Shown here: in pieces, positions 1 to 6,963 of the stretch
How the letters are laid out: every line of letters begins with the position of its first letter
How positions within the stretch are numbered: position 1 is the stretch's first letter
From: HO2-45-11b sp964450915
GTDB taxonomy: Bacteria; Patescibacteriota; Andersenbacteria; UBA10190
Length of the DNA: 21,757 nt
NCBI GenBank assembly: GCA_964450915.1
Contig: CAYVFG010000014.1
Coordinates: 1 to 21,757, forward strand
Direction of reading: 5' to 3'
Notes under the pieces: model-generated
Databases searched by the model: none
The model's input: the letters and a program-made list of their open reading frames with translations, nothing else
What the model was told of the DNA's origin: nothing
Translations under genes and position numbers: made by a program

Positions 1-454
<454 letters not shown>

Positions 455-501
455 ACTTAAAAATCCGGGGGGATTTCTAAGTAGGCTTATTCTTTACAAT
501 C

Positions 502-549
502 GCGCAAAATTGCGCAGATTCATCCATGTCAAATTCCGCAATTTGCATG
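502..549 (-). other. Two hairpins in the 16S rRNA leader
   Basis: The leader between promoter and 16S holds two inverted repeats. One is GCGCAA/TTGCGC (502-507 with 510-515). The other is CATG+CAAATT pairing with AATTTG+CATG (525-535 with 540-549), with one bulged base. Leaders of rRNA operons often carry antitermination or processing stems. No standard boxA is evident here, so the role is inferred only from position. Confidence 0.5.
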
Positions 550-608
550 GTCTAGATTGGAAAAGTTCGGTCAATCAATCAAAAAAGACTGATACAGTCG
601 TATAAAGC

Positions 609-636
609 AGTATAGCTGGGTAAAAAGAGATGTCAA
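609..636 (-). promoter_or_regulatory. Strong promoter of the 16S rRNA gene
   Basis: On the minus strand there is a perfect -35 TTGACA (631-636) and a -10 TATACT (609-614) with a 16-bp spacer. The predicted transcript start is near 602, giving a leader of about 150 nt before 16S. The -35 begins on the base right after the stop codon of the PAP2-like gene, so there is no free intergenic space. It is the best promoter match in the window and a reference for judging the others. Confidence 0.9.
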
Positions 637-1077
637 CTATTTTAAGACCAATAGCAGTACTATTGTAAGCACTACTCCGATAATGGCTCCTACAATGGCT
701 TCAATCGGCTTGTGGCCGAGCTGTTTTTCAAGGGGAGGAAACGCCTTTTGCTCCTCTTTGGGAAGCAGCGAAATAAGGCGTACGAGCGCTTGTCCGTGAC
801 GGCCGAGGAAGATTCTCATGCGGAGCGCATCGTCGAGGATGATAATGGCAAGTACTACGGCTACGGCAAATACGGGGCTGGTAATGCCGGCTGTGTACCC
901 TACGAGAGTAACCATGGAAAGCGCGAATGCGCTATGGGCCGATGGCATGCCTCCGTAGTGCGGAAGGTGGCGAACGGAGTCATTCATTTCCGATTTCCAG
1001 GAACGATTAAAAAATCGTTTCGAAAACTGGGTGGCGAGGCCAACCAGGAGCGGAATAAGAAAATAGGGAGTTGTCAT
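637..1077 (-). CDS. Divergent PAP2-family (YuiD/DUF212-like) membrane protein
   Basis: A 146-residue integral membrane protein of the divergent PAP2 (acid phosphatase/vanadium haloperoxidase-related) family. The GGMPSAHSA motif after the first membrane segment and the C-terminal GHKPIEAIVGA followed by a hydrophobic helix are the visible family hallmarks. The GHKP histidine and SAHS serine/histidine correspond to the PAP2 active-site motifs. The biochemical role of this subfamily is not established; lipid phosphate phosphatase activity is possible. I start it at the ATG at 1077, which overlaps the trmD stop as ATGA, the usual sign of translational coupling; an in-frame ATG at 1098 would add seven residues. 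It is the last gene of the cluster, and its stop directly abuts the 16S promoter. Confidence 0.85.
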   Translation of the reverse strand: MTTPYFLIPLLVGLATQFSKRFFNRSWKSEMNDSVRHLPHYGGMPSAHSAFALSMVTLVGYTAGITSPVFAVAVVLAIIILDDALRMRIFLGRHGQALVRLISLLPKEEQKAFPPLEKQLGHKPIEAIVGAIIGVVLTIVLLLVLK

Positions 1078-1721
1078 AGAGTGGTGTTTTTTCTCCACGC
1101 CGCAATATCGGCGTGATTCCCTGATAGTAATACATCTGGCACTTTCCAGGAATTGTACAGTTCCGGCTTTGTGTACTGCGGAGCTTCTATGACGCCTTCT
1201 GTACTATGAGATTCTTCCGCAAGAGATGCAGGATTTCCTAATACTCCTGGTAATAACCGAGCGACGGCTTCTGTAATAATAAGCGCCCCGAGTTCTCCGC
1301 CTGCAAGCACATATGGCCCTACGGATAATTCTCCGTCTGCCAAATAGTCTGCAACGCGCTGGTCGATGCCCTCGTATCTGCCGCAAATAAGAATGAGGTG
1401 ATCAAGTGTTGAATATTCTGTAGCGTATTGCTGGTTAAACTGTTTGCCTCGGGCAGACAGGACAAATATTTTTCTTGAGCTACTTTTGTGTTCGGATTCA
1501 ATAGCCAAAAGCGCCTTATGGATCGGTTCAATTTTCATGACCATGCCCGCACCGCCCCCGTAGGGGGTGTCATCTACCGTTTTATGCATGTCGTCCGTAA
1601 AGTCTCGGATATTCCATATATGTAAATCAATATGGTTTTCTTTTACTGCACGGCCCAAAATACTGGTACTGGCGTACGGCTCAAACACTTCTGGAAATAA
1701 GGTAAGAATATCTACTCGCAT
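1074..1721 (-). CDS. trmD: tRNA (guanine-37-N1)-methyltransferase TrmD
   Basis: A 215-residue SPOUT methyltransferase that uses S-adenosylmethionine to methylate G37 of tRNAs with a G36, preventing +1 frameshifting. Family marks include N-terminal MRVDILTLFPEVF, DDTPYGGGAGMVMK (about 51-64), ICGRYEGIDQR and the knot segment GPYVLAGGELGA. The length is slightly under the usual 230-250. The start at 1721 is chosen because MRVDIL is the conserved N-terminus; a start five codons upstream would sit inside the -10 box. It lies downstream of rpsP and khpA but is separated from khpA by a terminator. The rimM gene normally found before trmD is absent. It is translationally coupled to the PAP2-like gene. 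Confidence 0.97.
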   Translation of the reverse strand: MRVDILTLFPEVFEPYASTSILGRAVKENHIDLHIWNIRDFTDDMHKTVDDTPYGGGAGMVMKIEPIHKALLAIESEHKSSSRKIFVLSARGKQFNQQYATEYSTLDHLILICGRYEGIDQRVADYLADGELSVGPYVLAGGELGALIITEAVARLLPGVLGNPASLAEESHSTEGVIEAPQYTKPELYNSWKVPDVLLSGNHADIAAWRKNTTL

Positions 1722-1727
1722 ATGGCT

Positions 1728-1733
1728 AGTATA
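1728..1733 (-). promoter_or_regulatory. -10 box placing the trmD transcript start on its ATG
   Basis: TATACT, identical to the 16S -10, ends exactly 6 nt before the trmD ATG. No SD and no good -35 are visible. With normal -10 to +1 spacing, transcription would start at or within a base of the A of ATG, giving a leaderless mRNA. It follows directly on the upstream terminator hairpin, which supports a new transcript starting here. Confidence 0.6.
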
Positions 1734-1737
1734 CACG

Positions 1738-1760
1738 AAACCCGCCTGGATGGCGGGTTT
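1738..1760 (-). terminator. Intrinsic terminator after khpA
   Basis: A perfect 9-bp stem AAACCCGCC/GGCGGGTTT with a 5-nt loop lies 21 bp beyond the khpA stop on the minus strand. The U tract is only the TTT that ends the stem, so efficiency may be partial. It separates rpsP-khpA from trmD. Confidence 0.75.
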
Positions 1761-1781
1761 GGAGTGACTTTTTAATTGTGA

Positions 1782-2162
1782 TTACAAGTCTAAATCGTCG
1801 ATTGCCTGCTCAACTGACTGCGCGGGCATTTCAGCTGCTGGAGCTTCTGCTGCAGCTTCCGGAGCAGCGCCTTCCATTGCTGGGCGAGCTGGTCTGCTGG
1901 ATCCTTCCGGTTCGTTGATCTTCAGGTTAACTCGAGCGTTGTTTCGAGCTCCGATTACGCGAAGAAGCGTTCGGATGGACTTTGCCGTAGCACCTTGTCG
2001 CCCGATAATTTGCCCCATATCTTCTGGGTTCACATTGAGGGTGATAAGTACGCCCATTTCATCAATCGTTCGGTCAAGCTTTACATCATCTGGGTGGTCT
2101 ACGATAGATTTAACTACGTATTCCACAAACTCTACATCATGAGACTGTCGATCGTTTTCCAT
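1782..2162 (-). CDS. khpA: KH-domain RNA-binding protein KhpA
   Basis: A 126-residue protein whose first ~80 residues form the KhpA (YlqC/UPF0109) KH domain. The GxxG loop appears as GQIIGRQGATAKSIRTLL and is preceded by the FVEYVVKSIVDHPDDV helix. The family binds RNA, often with KhpB, and influences cell division and sRNA networks in Firmicutes; no KhpB is visible here. After the KH domain comes a 40-residue low-complexity Ala/Pro/Glu tail ending in an acidic patch, longer than in typical ~80-residue members. The ATG at 2162 is preferred over an in-frame GTG at 2180 because it fits the family N-terminus. CATAAC lies 7 nt upstream, and there is no SD. Its position right after rpsP is the conserved arrangement. 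Confidence 0.92.
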   Translation of the reverse strand: MENDRQSHDVEFVEYVVKSIVDHPDDVKLDRTIDEMGVLITLNVNPEDMGQIIGRQGATAKSIRTLLRVIGARNNARVNLKINEPEGSSRPARPAMEGAAPEAAAEAPAAEMPAQSVEQAIDDLDL

Positions 2163-2230
2163 AGGAATTGTTATGAACACATTACTTATTAATGCTTATA
2201 TGGTAGCAAAAAGCGACCTATAAGTCAACT

Positions 2231-2533
2231 TTAGCTTGCCGTTGCTTCTTCTTTTACTTCCTGCTTCGGCTTAGGTGTAAAGAGAGCTTTTTTCTCCCCA
2301 GTGATTACTTTATTTGTGATAAGGAGGTTGTATACGGTGTCTGACGGCTGTACTCCCTTGCCCATCCATGCCTTTACCGCGTCTGCGTCAACGGTAAATA
2401 GGCTGGTATGAGGATTGTACGATCCGATATCTTCGATGAATCGGCCCTGAATTGGGGCGTGCCCATCAGCAACAACAACGCGGTATGTGGCATATCCGCG
2501 CTTTCCTCGTCGTTGTAATCGAATTCGTAACAT
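2231..2533 (-). CDS. rpsP: 30S ribosomal protein S16
   Basis: A 100-residue protein beginning MLRIRLQRRGKRGYATYRVV, the characteristic S16 start. It continues with GRFIEDIGSYNPH and DAVKAWMGKGVQPSDTVYNLL. The C-terminus has a short Lys/Glu-rich tail. S16 binds 16S rRNA during 30S assembly. The ATG at 2533 is the conserved start; longer in-frame readings reach into smc. No SD is present; a TAGGAT hexamer sits 7 nt upstream, consistent with a leaderless or very short-leader mRNA, although read-through from smc is also possible. khpA follows on the same strand after a 68-nt gap. Confidence 0.97.
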   Translation of the reverse strand: MLRIRLQRRGKRGYATYRVVVADGHAPIQGRFIEDIGSYNPHTSLFTVDADAVKAWMGKGVQPSDTVYNLLITNKVITGEKKALFTPKPKQEVKEEATAS

Positions 2534-2565
2534 AGGTGTTATCCTACAGCGAGCCTCTTTACTCG

Positions 2566-4701
2566 TCAAGCAGGATCTTCCACGTAATCCATGATTTTCA
2601 CGGAATACACGGTCGATACCCCGTTTTTGTGCATTGTGACGCCGTACAGCAGGTCGGATTGGGACATTGTCTCTCTATTGTGGCTAATGACGATGCTTTG
2701 AGTGGTGTGGGAATGTTCTCGGAGCAGTCGAGCAAAACGGTGGGAGTTTGCCTCGTCGAGAGCGGCGTCTACCTCGTCTAGCACGATAAACGGCGGCTGC
2801 TGCGCATCGAGGATGGCGAATAAGAGCGCAATGGATGTAAGGGCCCGCTCTCCTCCCGATAAAAGCGTGATGTGGCGAGCGCGCTTTCCCGGAGGAATAA
2901 CAGAAATCTCCACTCCTTGAGCATTCGATTCAAGCGTTGCGGATCCGCCACCGAATAGGTGGGTAAAATATTCTGAAAATTTTGCAGTAATTTCCGAAAA
3001 CTTCTGGTCGAATGTTTTTTGCATCGTTGCCAGTACGTCATCGATGCCTTCTTGAATGCGTTGCATTGTTTGTTGTACGTCTTCTAGCTGTGCGTGCAGG
3101 GCATCGTGCCGTTGCTTGGTTTCTTCGTACTCTTTTGCAACAAGTTCGTCTCGTTCGCCGATTGTGGCGATTTTTGAGGATAGCGACCGGAGCTGACTCT
3201 CGCTTGGATGTTCTTGATCGGTATACGGCGTATGTTGTATGAAAGTGAGTATTTCCGATCCGCATTCTCGAGAAATTTCGTGCTCCAACTCTTTGAGCGC
3301 TCGCATGGTTTCTTCGATACGGGCACGGGAGGATGCCCCTGCTCGTTCTGCTGATAATTCTGCTTGCCGAGCTTGCTCTGGGTCTATGGGCGAGTGTGTT
3401 TGGCGGGATTCTTTCGGAAGGGCATGAATTCTTTCTTCAAGCTCTGTAATGCGAGTATCTGAGGGTTTTTCGATGATTGGTAGTCGCCCAAGGCGCTTTG
3501 TCTGCTCTTCTTCTACTGCGGATAATTTTGCAAACAGAATTTCCGGGGAATCTTCGGCTGCTGCGTTCTTTGTTATTTGTAGGTTTGCCGTAATTGCGTT
3601 CAGTAATCGCTTTGCAACAGGTTTGGGCGGAATAATATCGTGCATGACCTGATCCAAGAAATCTTTGCAGGCAAGAAGCGTAGCTCGAATATCTTGTGCT
3701 GGCATTGATATGCCAGATGAGGATAGCGCCGGCTTAAGTTGCTTCTTTTGCTCAGCAATGCGCGCAAGGGACGTTGCAAGTTCCGCTTTTTCTTCCTCGT
3801 TCCGCTTCCATTGCTGAAAGGCTAGTGCATACGTCGCCCGTTCGGAAGATAATTCGTGCATAAGGGCTTCTTTCGGGTGCGCCCGCCCGGCGTTTTCTAG
3901 AGCATATTGTTCCGCTTGTATTCTTGCTTCTCTTGTTTTAGCAATATCTTGTTCGATTTGGCTATGCTCTGCTTCGTACCTAGTGACTTCTTGCGCAACC
4001 GTTTGCCATGCGTGGTGATAGTAGGACTTCTGCATTGTCTGGAATTTTTTTAGATACGTATCTCGTTCGTCATATCTGTCCATTTGGCGCTGAAGGAGAG
4101 TGAGTCGCGGAGCTAATTCTTCGAGAATAGTTGTGACTTCTTGCGCATGCGCCTGGCTCTTTTTTAGTTTTTGTTGAGACTGGGCAATTTTAATTTGCAG
4201 CGACTTGATTCCCGTAGCCTCGTTAAAGAGCTCCTTCCTAGCCTCCGGGTTTGCCGTCAGGTATTGATCGATCATGCCTTGCGAGATGACGGTATAGCTT
4301 TTTGCGCCAATTCCTGCCTCTGCTAGCATCTGTTGCAAATCAATGAGTCGAACGGGCTCTTTGTTGATTGCATATTCGCTTTCGCCATCGCGAGTAAGCG
4401 TTCTTGAAACGCTGATTTCTCCCGCATGCACGGGAAATCTGCCCGACTGGTTGTCGAACGTAAGGGTGACGCGAGCATATGATGCGTGCTTTGCTGTGCC
4501 GGAATACAATACGTCGGCGCGTTCTTTCCCGCGCAGTGCTTTCATGGATTGTTCGCCGAGTACCCAGCGAATTGCTTCCGCAACGTTTGATTTTCCGCTC
4601 CCATTCGGGCCGATGACGCCTGTAACCCCCGGTCCAAATGCGAGCTCGGTAGTGTTCGCGAAAGATTTAAAGCCTTGAATGGAAAGAGAGACGAGGCGCA
4701 T
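2566..4701 (-). CDS. smc: Short SMC-family chromosome segregation ATPase lacking a recognisable hinge
   Basis: A 711-residue SMC/ABC-type ATPase. The N-terminal head has the FKSFA start, Walker A GPNGSGKS (31-38) and a Q-loop region YTVISQGMID (about 135-145). The C-terminal head has the signature LLSGGERALTSIA (about 613-625), Walker B FIVLDEVDAALD (about 638-649) and the switch IVISHN (about 671-676). Between them are only ~430 residues of charged, helix-rich sequence broken by proline-containing stretches near 335-385 and 425-445. Canonical bacterial SMC is ~1150-1200 residues, with long coiled coils around a ~150-residue hinge; I see no hinge-like glycine-rich domain. It may be a reduced SMC or an SbcC/RecN-like relative, but the heads are closest to SMC. 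It lies 6 nt after rnc, with no SD. Confidence 0.88.
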   Translation of the reverse strand: MRLVSLSIQGFKSFANTTELAFGPGVTGVIGPNGSGKSNVAEAIRWVLGEQSMKALRGKERADVLYSGTAKHASYARVTLTFDNQSGRFPVHAGEISVSRTLTRDGESEYAINKEPVRLIDLQQMLAEAGIGAKSYTVISQGMIDQYLTANPEARKELFNEATGIKSLQIKIAQSQQKLKKSQAHAQEVTTILEELAPRLTLLQRQMDRYDERDTYLKKFQTMQKSYYHHAWQTVAQEVTRYEAEHSQIEQDIAKTREARIQAEQYALENAGRAHPKEALMHELSSERATYALAFQQWKRNEEEKAELATSLARIAEQKKQLKPALSSSGISMPAQDIRATLLACKDFLDQVMHDIIPPKPVAKRLLNAITANLQITKNAAAEDSPEILFAKLSAVEEEQTKRLGRLPIIEKPSDTRITELEERIHALPKESRQTHSPIDPEQARQAELSAERAGASSRARIEETMRALKELEHEISRECGSEILTFIQHTPYTDQEHPSESQLRSLSSKIATIGERDELVAKEYEETKQRHDALHAQLEDVQQTMQRIQEGIDDVLATMQKTFDQKFSEITAKFSEYFTHLFGGGSATLESNAQGVEISVIPPGKRARHITLLSGGERALTSIALLFAILDAQQPPFIVLDEVDAALDEANSHRFARLLREHSHTTQSIVISHNRETMSQSDLLYGVTMHKNGVSTVYSVKIMDYVEDPA

Positions 4702-4707
4702 CAGATG

Positions 4708-5415
4708 TTATTTTTCCAAGTCTTTTTCGAGGTTTGCAAGCGCATTCTTCGCAGCTTCTTGCTGGGCTTCTTGCTTGCTGCTGCCCATACCTTCTCCTAA
4801 TTGCTTGTCATGTAAAAATACGCCGATGACGAATTCTTTTTCGTGATCCAATCCGGACTCTTTTAATACTTTGTATATAGGGGTAATTCTAAATCGGTCC
4901 TGGGCTAATTCCTGAAATTTGCTTTTCGTGTCTATGTATAATCCTTTTTCCACGACTTCCGGTAGTTTTTCAATAAAAAAAGCGGAGATGACTTTTTTTG
5001 CCCCATCGTACCCTTGGTCTCTGTAGATTGCGCCGATTACTGCCTCAACCGCATTGGCTAAAATATATTGGCGCGCTTTTCCGGTATCTTTTTTTTCTCC
5101 TCGAGAAAGGAGGAGGAATGGTTCGATCCCCATTTCAATTGCGATTTTGGAAAGCATTTCTCCGCGAACGATTGCTGACCGCAAATTTGTGAGTTCTCCC
5201 TCGGGCAGCGGATAGTTTTGGTACAAGTGGTCCGTTACAACTAATTCCAACACAGCGTCCCCTAAAAACTCCAGCCGTTCATTGTGATCCAGCTCGAAGT
5301 CGGGGTTTTCGTTTAAGTACGATCGATGCGTAAGCGCCGTTAATAGCGTTTTGTCATCCGAAAAAGAGACACCCAGTTTTTCTTGGAGTTCTTTGAGATT
5401 TGGTAATTCTTCCAT
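4708..5415 (-). CDS. rnc: Ribonuclease III
   Basis: A 235-residue double-strand-specific endoribonuclease that processes rRNA precursors and structured mRNAs. The signature NERLEFLGDAVLEL (about 45-58) carries the catalytic acidic residues. The second acidic cluster is in NAVEAVIGAIYRDQG. A C-terminal double-stranded RNA-binding domain (about 160-230) ends with the SSKQEAQQEAAKNAL helix. Full length for the family. The ATG lies 2 nt after the nusB TAG with no SD, so it is probably translated by coupling. Co-transcription with nusB and smc is implied by the 2- and 6-nt gaps; rnc next to smc is common in bacteria. Confidence 0.97.
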   Translation of the reverse strand: MEELPNLKELQEKLGVSFSDDKTLLTALTHRSYLNENPDFELDHNERLEFLGDAVLELVVTDHLYQNYPLPEGELTNLRSAIVRGEMLSKIAIEMGIEPFLLLSRGEKKDTGKARQYILANAVEAVIGAIYRDQGYDGAKKVISAFFIEKLPEVVEKGLYIDTKSKFQELAQDRFRITPIYKVLKESGLDHEKEFVIGVFLHDKQLGEGMGSSKQEAQQEAAKNALANLEKDLEK

Positions 5416-5417
5416 AG

Positions 5418-5855
5418 CTATGCAGATTTTTGAGATTCTTCAATGTTTTTATAAATAGTTCCGAGTACTCCGTTTACGAATTTGCCGCTCGATGGCCCTC
5501 CGAATGTTTTTGCTAGCTCGATTGCTTCATTGATTGCAACTTTTGGCGGTACATCTGGAGCGTTTGCTAATGTAAGTTCAAATATTCCTATGCGCAATAC
5601 GTTTCTATCTACAGTTGTAAGCTGGTCTAACGGCCAATCGGGCGCAGATTTTTCTATAAGGGCATTAATTTCTGCCATGTTGTCGCGAACGCCGTAAATA
5701 AGTGAGAAGATGAAATCGGTATCGTCTAACCCCGGAGCGAATTCTTCTATATTGTGAACAGCAATAGGCTTGAGTGTTTCAGGCGCTTGAGCGCGCATAT
5801 CCCATTCAAATAATGTTTGAAGTGCGATGGATCTGCTTAGGTGACGGTTAGCCAT
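5418..5855 (-). CDS. nusB: Transcription antitermination factor NusB
   Basis: A 145-residue all-helical NusB. It shows the N-terminal RHLSRSIALQTLFEWD, a central LDQLTTVDRNVLRIGIFEL and the C-terminal VAINEAIELAKTFGGPSSGKFVNGVL, which is the most conserved part of the family. NusB with S10 binds boxA of rRNA leaders to prevent premature termination. Upstream lies a TATAAAATATACAGT stretch. The TACAGT hexamer is 7 nt before the ATG and there is no SD, so the mRNA may be leaderless. It heads the nusB-rnc-smc run; a 52-nt gap separates it from rpmF. Confidence 0.96.
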   Translation of the reverse strand: MANRHLSRSIALQTLFEWDMRAQAPETLKPIAVHNIEEFAPGLDDTDFIFSLIYGVRDNMAEINALIEKSAPDWPLDQLTTVDRNVLRIGIFELTLANAPDVPPKVAINEAIELAKTFGGPSSGKFVNGVLGTIYKNIEESQKSA

Positions 5856-5907
5856 AGAATGTACTGTATATTTTATACCTCACTTTCTATGAGGCGACAA
5901 GAAAATC

Positions 5908-6141
5908 TTACGCGCCTGTTTTTCGAGCCTTGTCCTTGCGCTTTTCTTCCATTTTTTCAGCTTTCTTCGTAACGGCGATTACTGTTCGGCCTCGGTATGT
6001 TCCGCATGTTGGGCAGGCTTTGTGAGAAAGCGCAGGAGATTTGCACGATGGGCAAAGAGAAAGACCCATGCTTTTTCTGCCATGGTGGCTTCGTCGCATG
6101 CCTTTCTTTGAGCTTGGTGTTCGCTTCTTTGGTACTGCCAT
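5908..6141 (-). CDS. rpmF: 50S ribosomal protein L32
   Basis: A 77-residue protein starting MAVPKKRTPSSKKGMRRSHH, typical of L32. A zinc ribbon with CPSC (about 31-34) and CPTC (about 44-47) keeps all four cysteines. The C-terminal Lys-rich tail is longer than in the ~57-60 residue E. coli protein. Transcription probably starts from a TATAAT box that overlaps the end of rnhB, giving a leader of only ~10 nt without an SD. Confidence 0.96.
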   Translation of the reverse strand: MAVPKKRTPSSKKGMRRSHHGRKSMGLSLCPSCKSPALSHKACPTCGTYRGRTVIAVTKKAEKMEEKRKDKARKTGA

Positions 6142-6157
6142 AGTGTTTCAAGGGTAG

Positions 6158-6163
6158 ATTATA
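6158..6163 (-). promoter_or_regulatory. Consensus -10 for rpmF embedded in the rnhB stop codon
   Basis: A perfect TATAAT on the minus strand contains the TAA stop of rnhB. The start would lie about 10 nt before the rpmF ATG. A TTGACA is present at 6174-6179 but the spacing is 10 bp, too short for a normal -35, so the -35 is unresolved. Confidence 0.55.
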
Positions 6164-6809
6164 CCGAAGATTTTGTCAAAAGTCGTGCTATGGGCGCGTA
6201 GCTTTTTCGATGATGGGTCGTCGGGCCATGTGCCTGCAGCGCATCCATATGTGCTTTTGCGCCGTACCCTTTATGGGATGCAAATCCGTATGCGGGATGG
6301 AGGGCATCAAGGGTTTTCATGATGTTGTCGCGAGTTACTTTTGCCAGAATGCTCCCCGCGGCAATTGAATACGAAAGTTGATCACCCTTCACTACTGACA
6401 GAGAGAAAATGCTGGGATGGACAGTGTCGCTCGTGCCGTCGATTAAAAGCATGTCGGGCATAATGCCAAGATTTTCGATTGCCCGCCGCATCGCCAAATG
6501 GGATGCATTTCGAATATTGAGACTGTCTATTTCTTCCACGCTTGCCTGGCCTACGGCATAGGAATCTGCCAGTTCCTGGATGAAAGCGAATGCTTTTTCG
6601 CGTTGCTTTTCTGACAATAACTTGCTGTCCCGGATAGGTATTTTTTTCTGATGCTCTAAAATCTTTTCAAGCGCTGATTCGGAAAACATGGCGGCTCCTG
6701 CAACCACGGGGCCTGCCAATGCCCCCATGCCTGCTTCGTCTATACCGGCAATATTGGCAACGCCTTGCGACCAATACTCATGTTCAATAAAGAAACTAGG
6801 CGTTTTCAT
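6159..6809 (-). CDS. rnhB: Ribonuclease HII
   Basis: A 216-residue RNase HII, which cuts RNA in RNA-DNA hybrids and at single misincorporated ribonucleotides. Active-site segments are visible: IAGIDEAGMGALAGPVVAGA (Asp-Glu pair), MPDMLLIDGTSD, and GSILAKVTRD with its conserved Asp. I start it at ATG 6809, giving an N-terminus before the conserved core. Reading further upstream would translate the tRNA-Arg gene, so it is unlikely. The ATG lies only 3 nt past the tRNA 3' end, so the mRNA can arise from a tRNA-mRNA transcript and would be essentially leaderless after tRNA processing. Confidence 0.95.
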   Translation of the reverse strand: MKTPSFFIEHEYWSQGVANIAGIDEAGMGALAGPVVAGAAMFSESALEKILEHQKKIPIRDSKLLSEKQREKAFAFIQELADSYAVGQASVEEIDSLNIRNASHLAMRRAIENLGIMPDMLLIDGTSDTVHPSIFSLSVVKGDQLSYSIAAGSILAKVTRDNIMKTLDALHPAYGFASHKGYGAKAHMDALQAHGPTTHHRKSYAPIARLLTKSSV

Positions 6810-6812
6810 GGG

Positions 6813-6884
6813 TGCCCTCGAAAGGAATCGAACCTCCATCTCGCCCTTAGGACGGGCTTGCTCTATCCATTGAGCTACAAGGGC
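6813..6884 (-). tRNA. tRNA-Arg (anticodon CCU)
   Basis: A complete cloverleaf of 72 nt. The acceptor GCCCTTG pairs with CGAGGGC, the D arm is GCTC/GAGC, and the T arm has loop TTCGATT. The anticodon loop GTCCTAA carries CCT in positions 34-36, for AGG codons. Position 32 is G, and the first anticodon-stem pair is A-G, both slightly unusual. Discriminator A is followed by CCC, so CCA is not encoded. rnhB begins 3 nt downstream. Confidence 0.93.
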
Positions 6885-6892
6885 TTATGCCT

Positions 6893-6921
6893 ATCATAAA
6901 GACTTGCGTTACCCGCGTCCA
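6893..6921 (-). promoter_or_regulatory. Promoter of tRNA-Arg and rnhB
   Basis: -35-like TGGACG (6916-6921) and -10 TATGAT (6893-6898) lie 17 bp apart, with the -10 8 nt before the mature tRNA 5' end. The -35 has 4 of 6 consensus bases. It runs divergently from ftsH within the same 79-bp gap. Confidence 0.6.
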
Positions 6922-6950
6922 CACGGCACTATTTCACGCATAGCCTTATT

Positions 6951-6956
6951 TACTAT
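6951..6956 (+). promoter_or_regulatory. -10-like box 7 nt before ftsH ATG
   Basis: TACTAT is followed by 7 nt and then the ftsH ATG, with no SD in between. The geometry matches trmD and the membrane-fusion gene and suggests a leaderless mRNA. No convincing -35 is seen. Confidence 0.4.
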
Positions 6957-6963
6957 TACGTGT

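Noticed and set aside
6158..6179. TTGACA-TATAAT pair as a full promoter for rpmF
   Set aside because: The spacer is only 10 bp; only the -10 is credible.
6810..6839. Ten-codon N-terminal extension of rnhB
   Set aside because: It would be translated from the tRNA-Arg gene; the ATG right after the tRNA is the sensible start.
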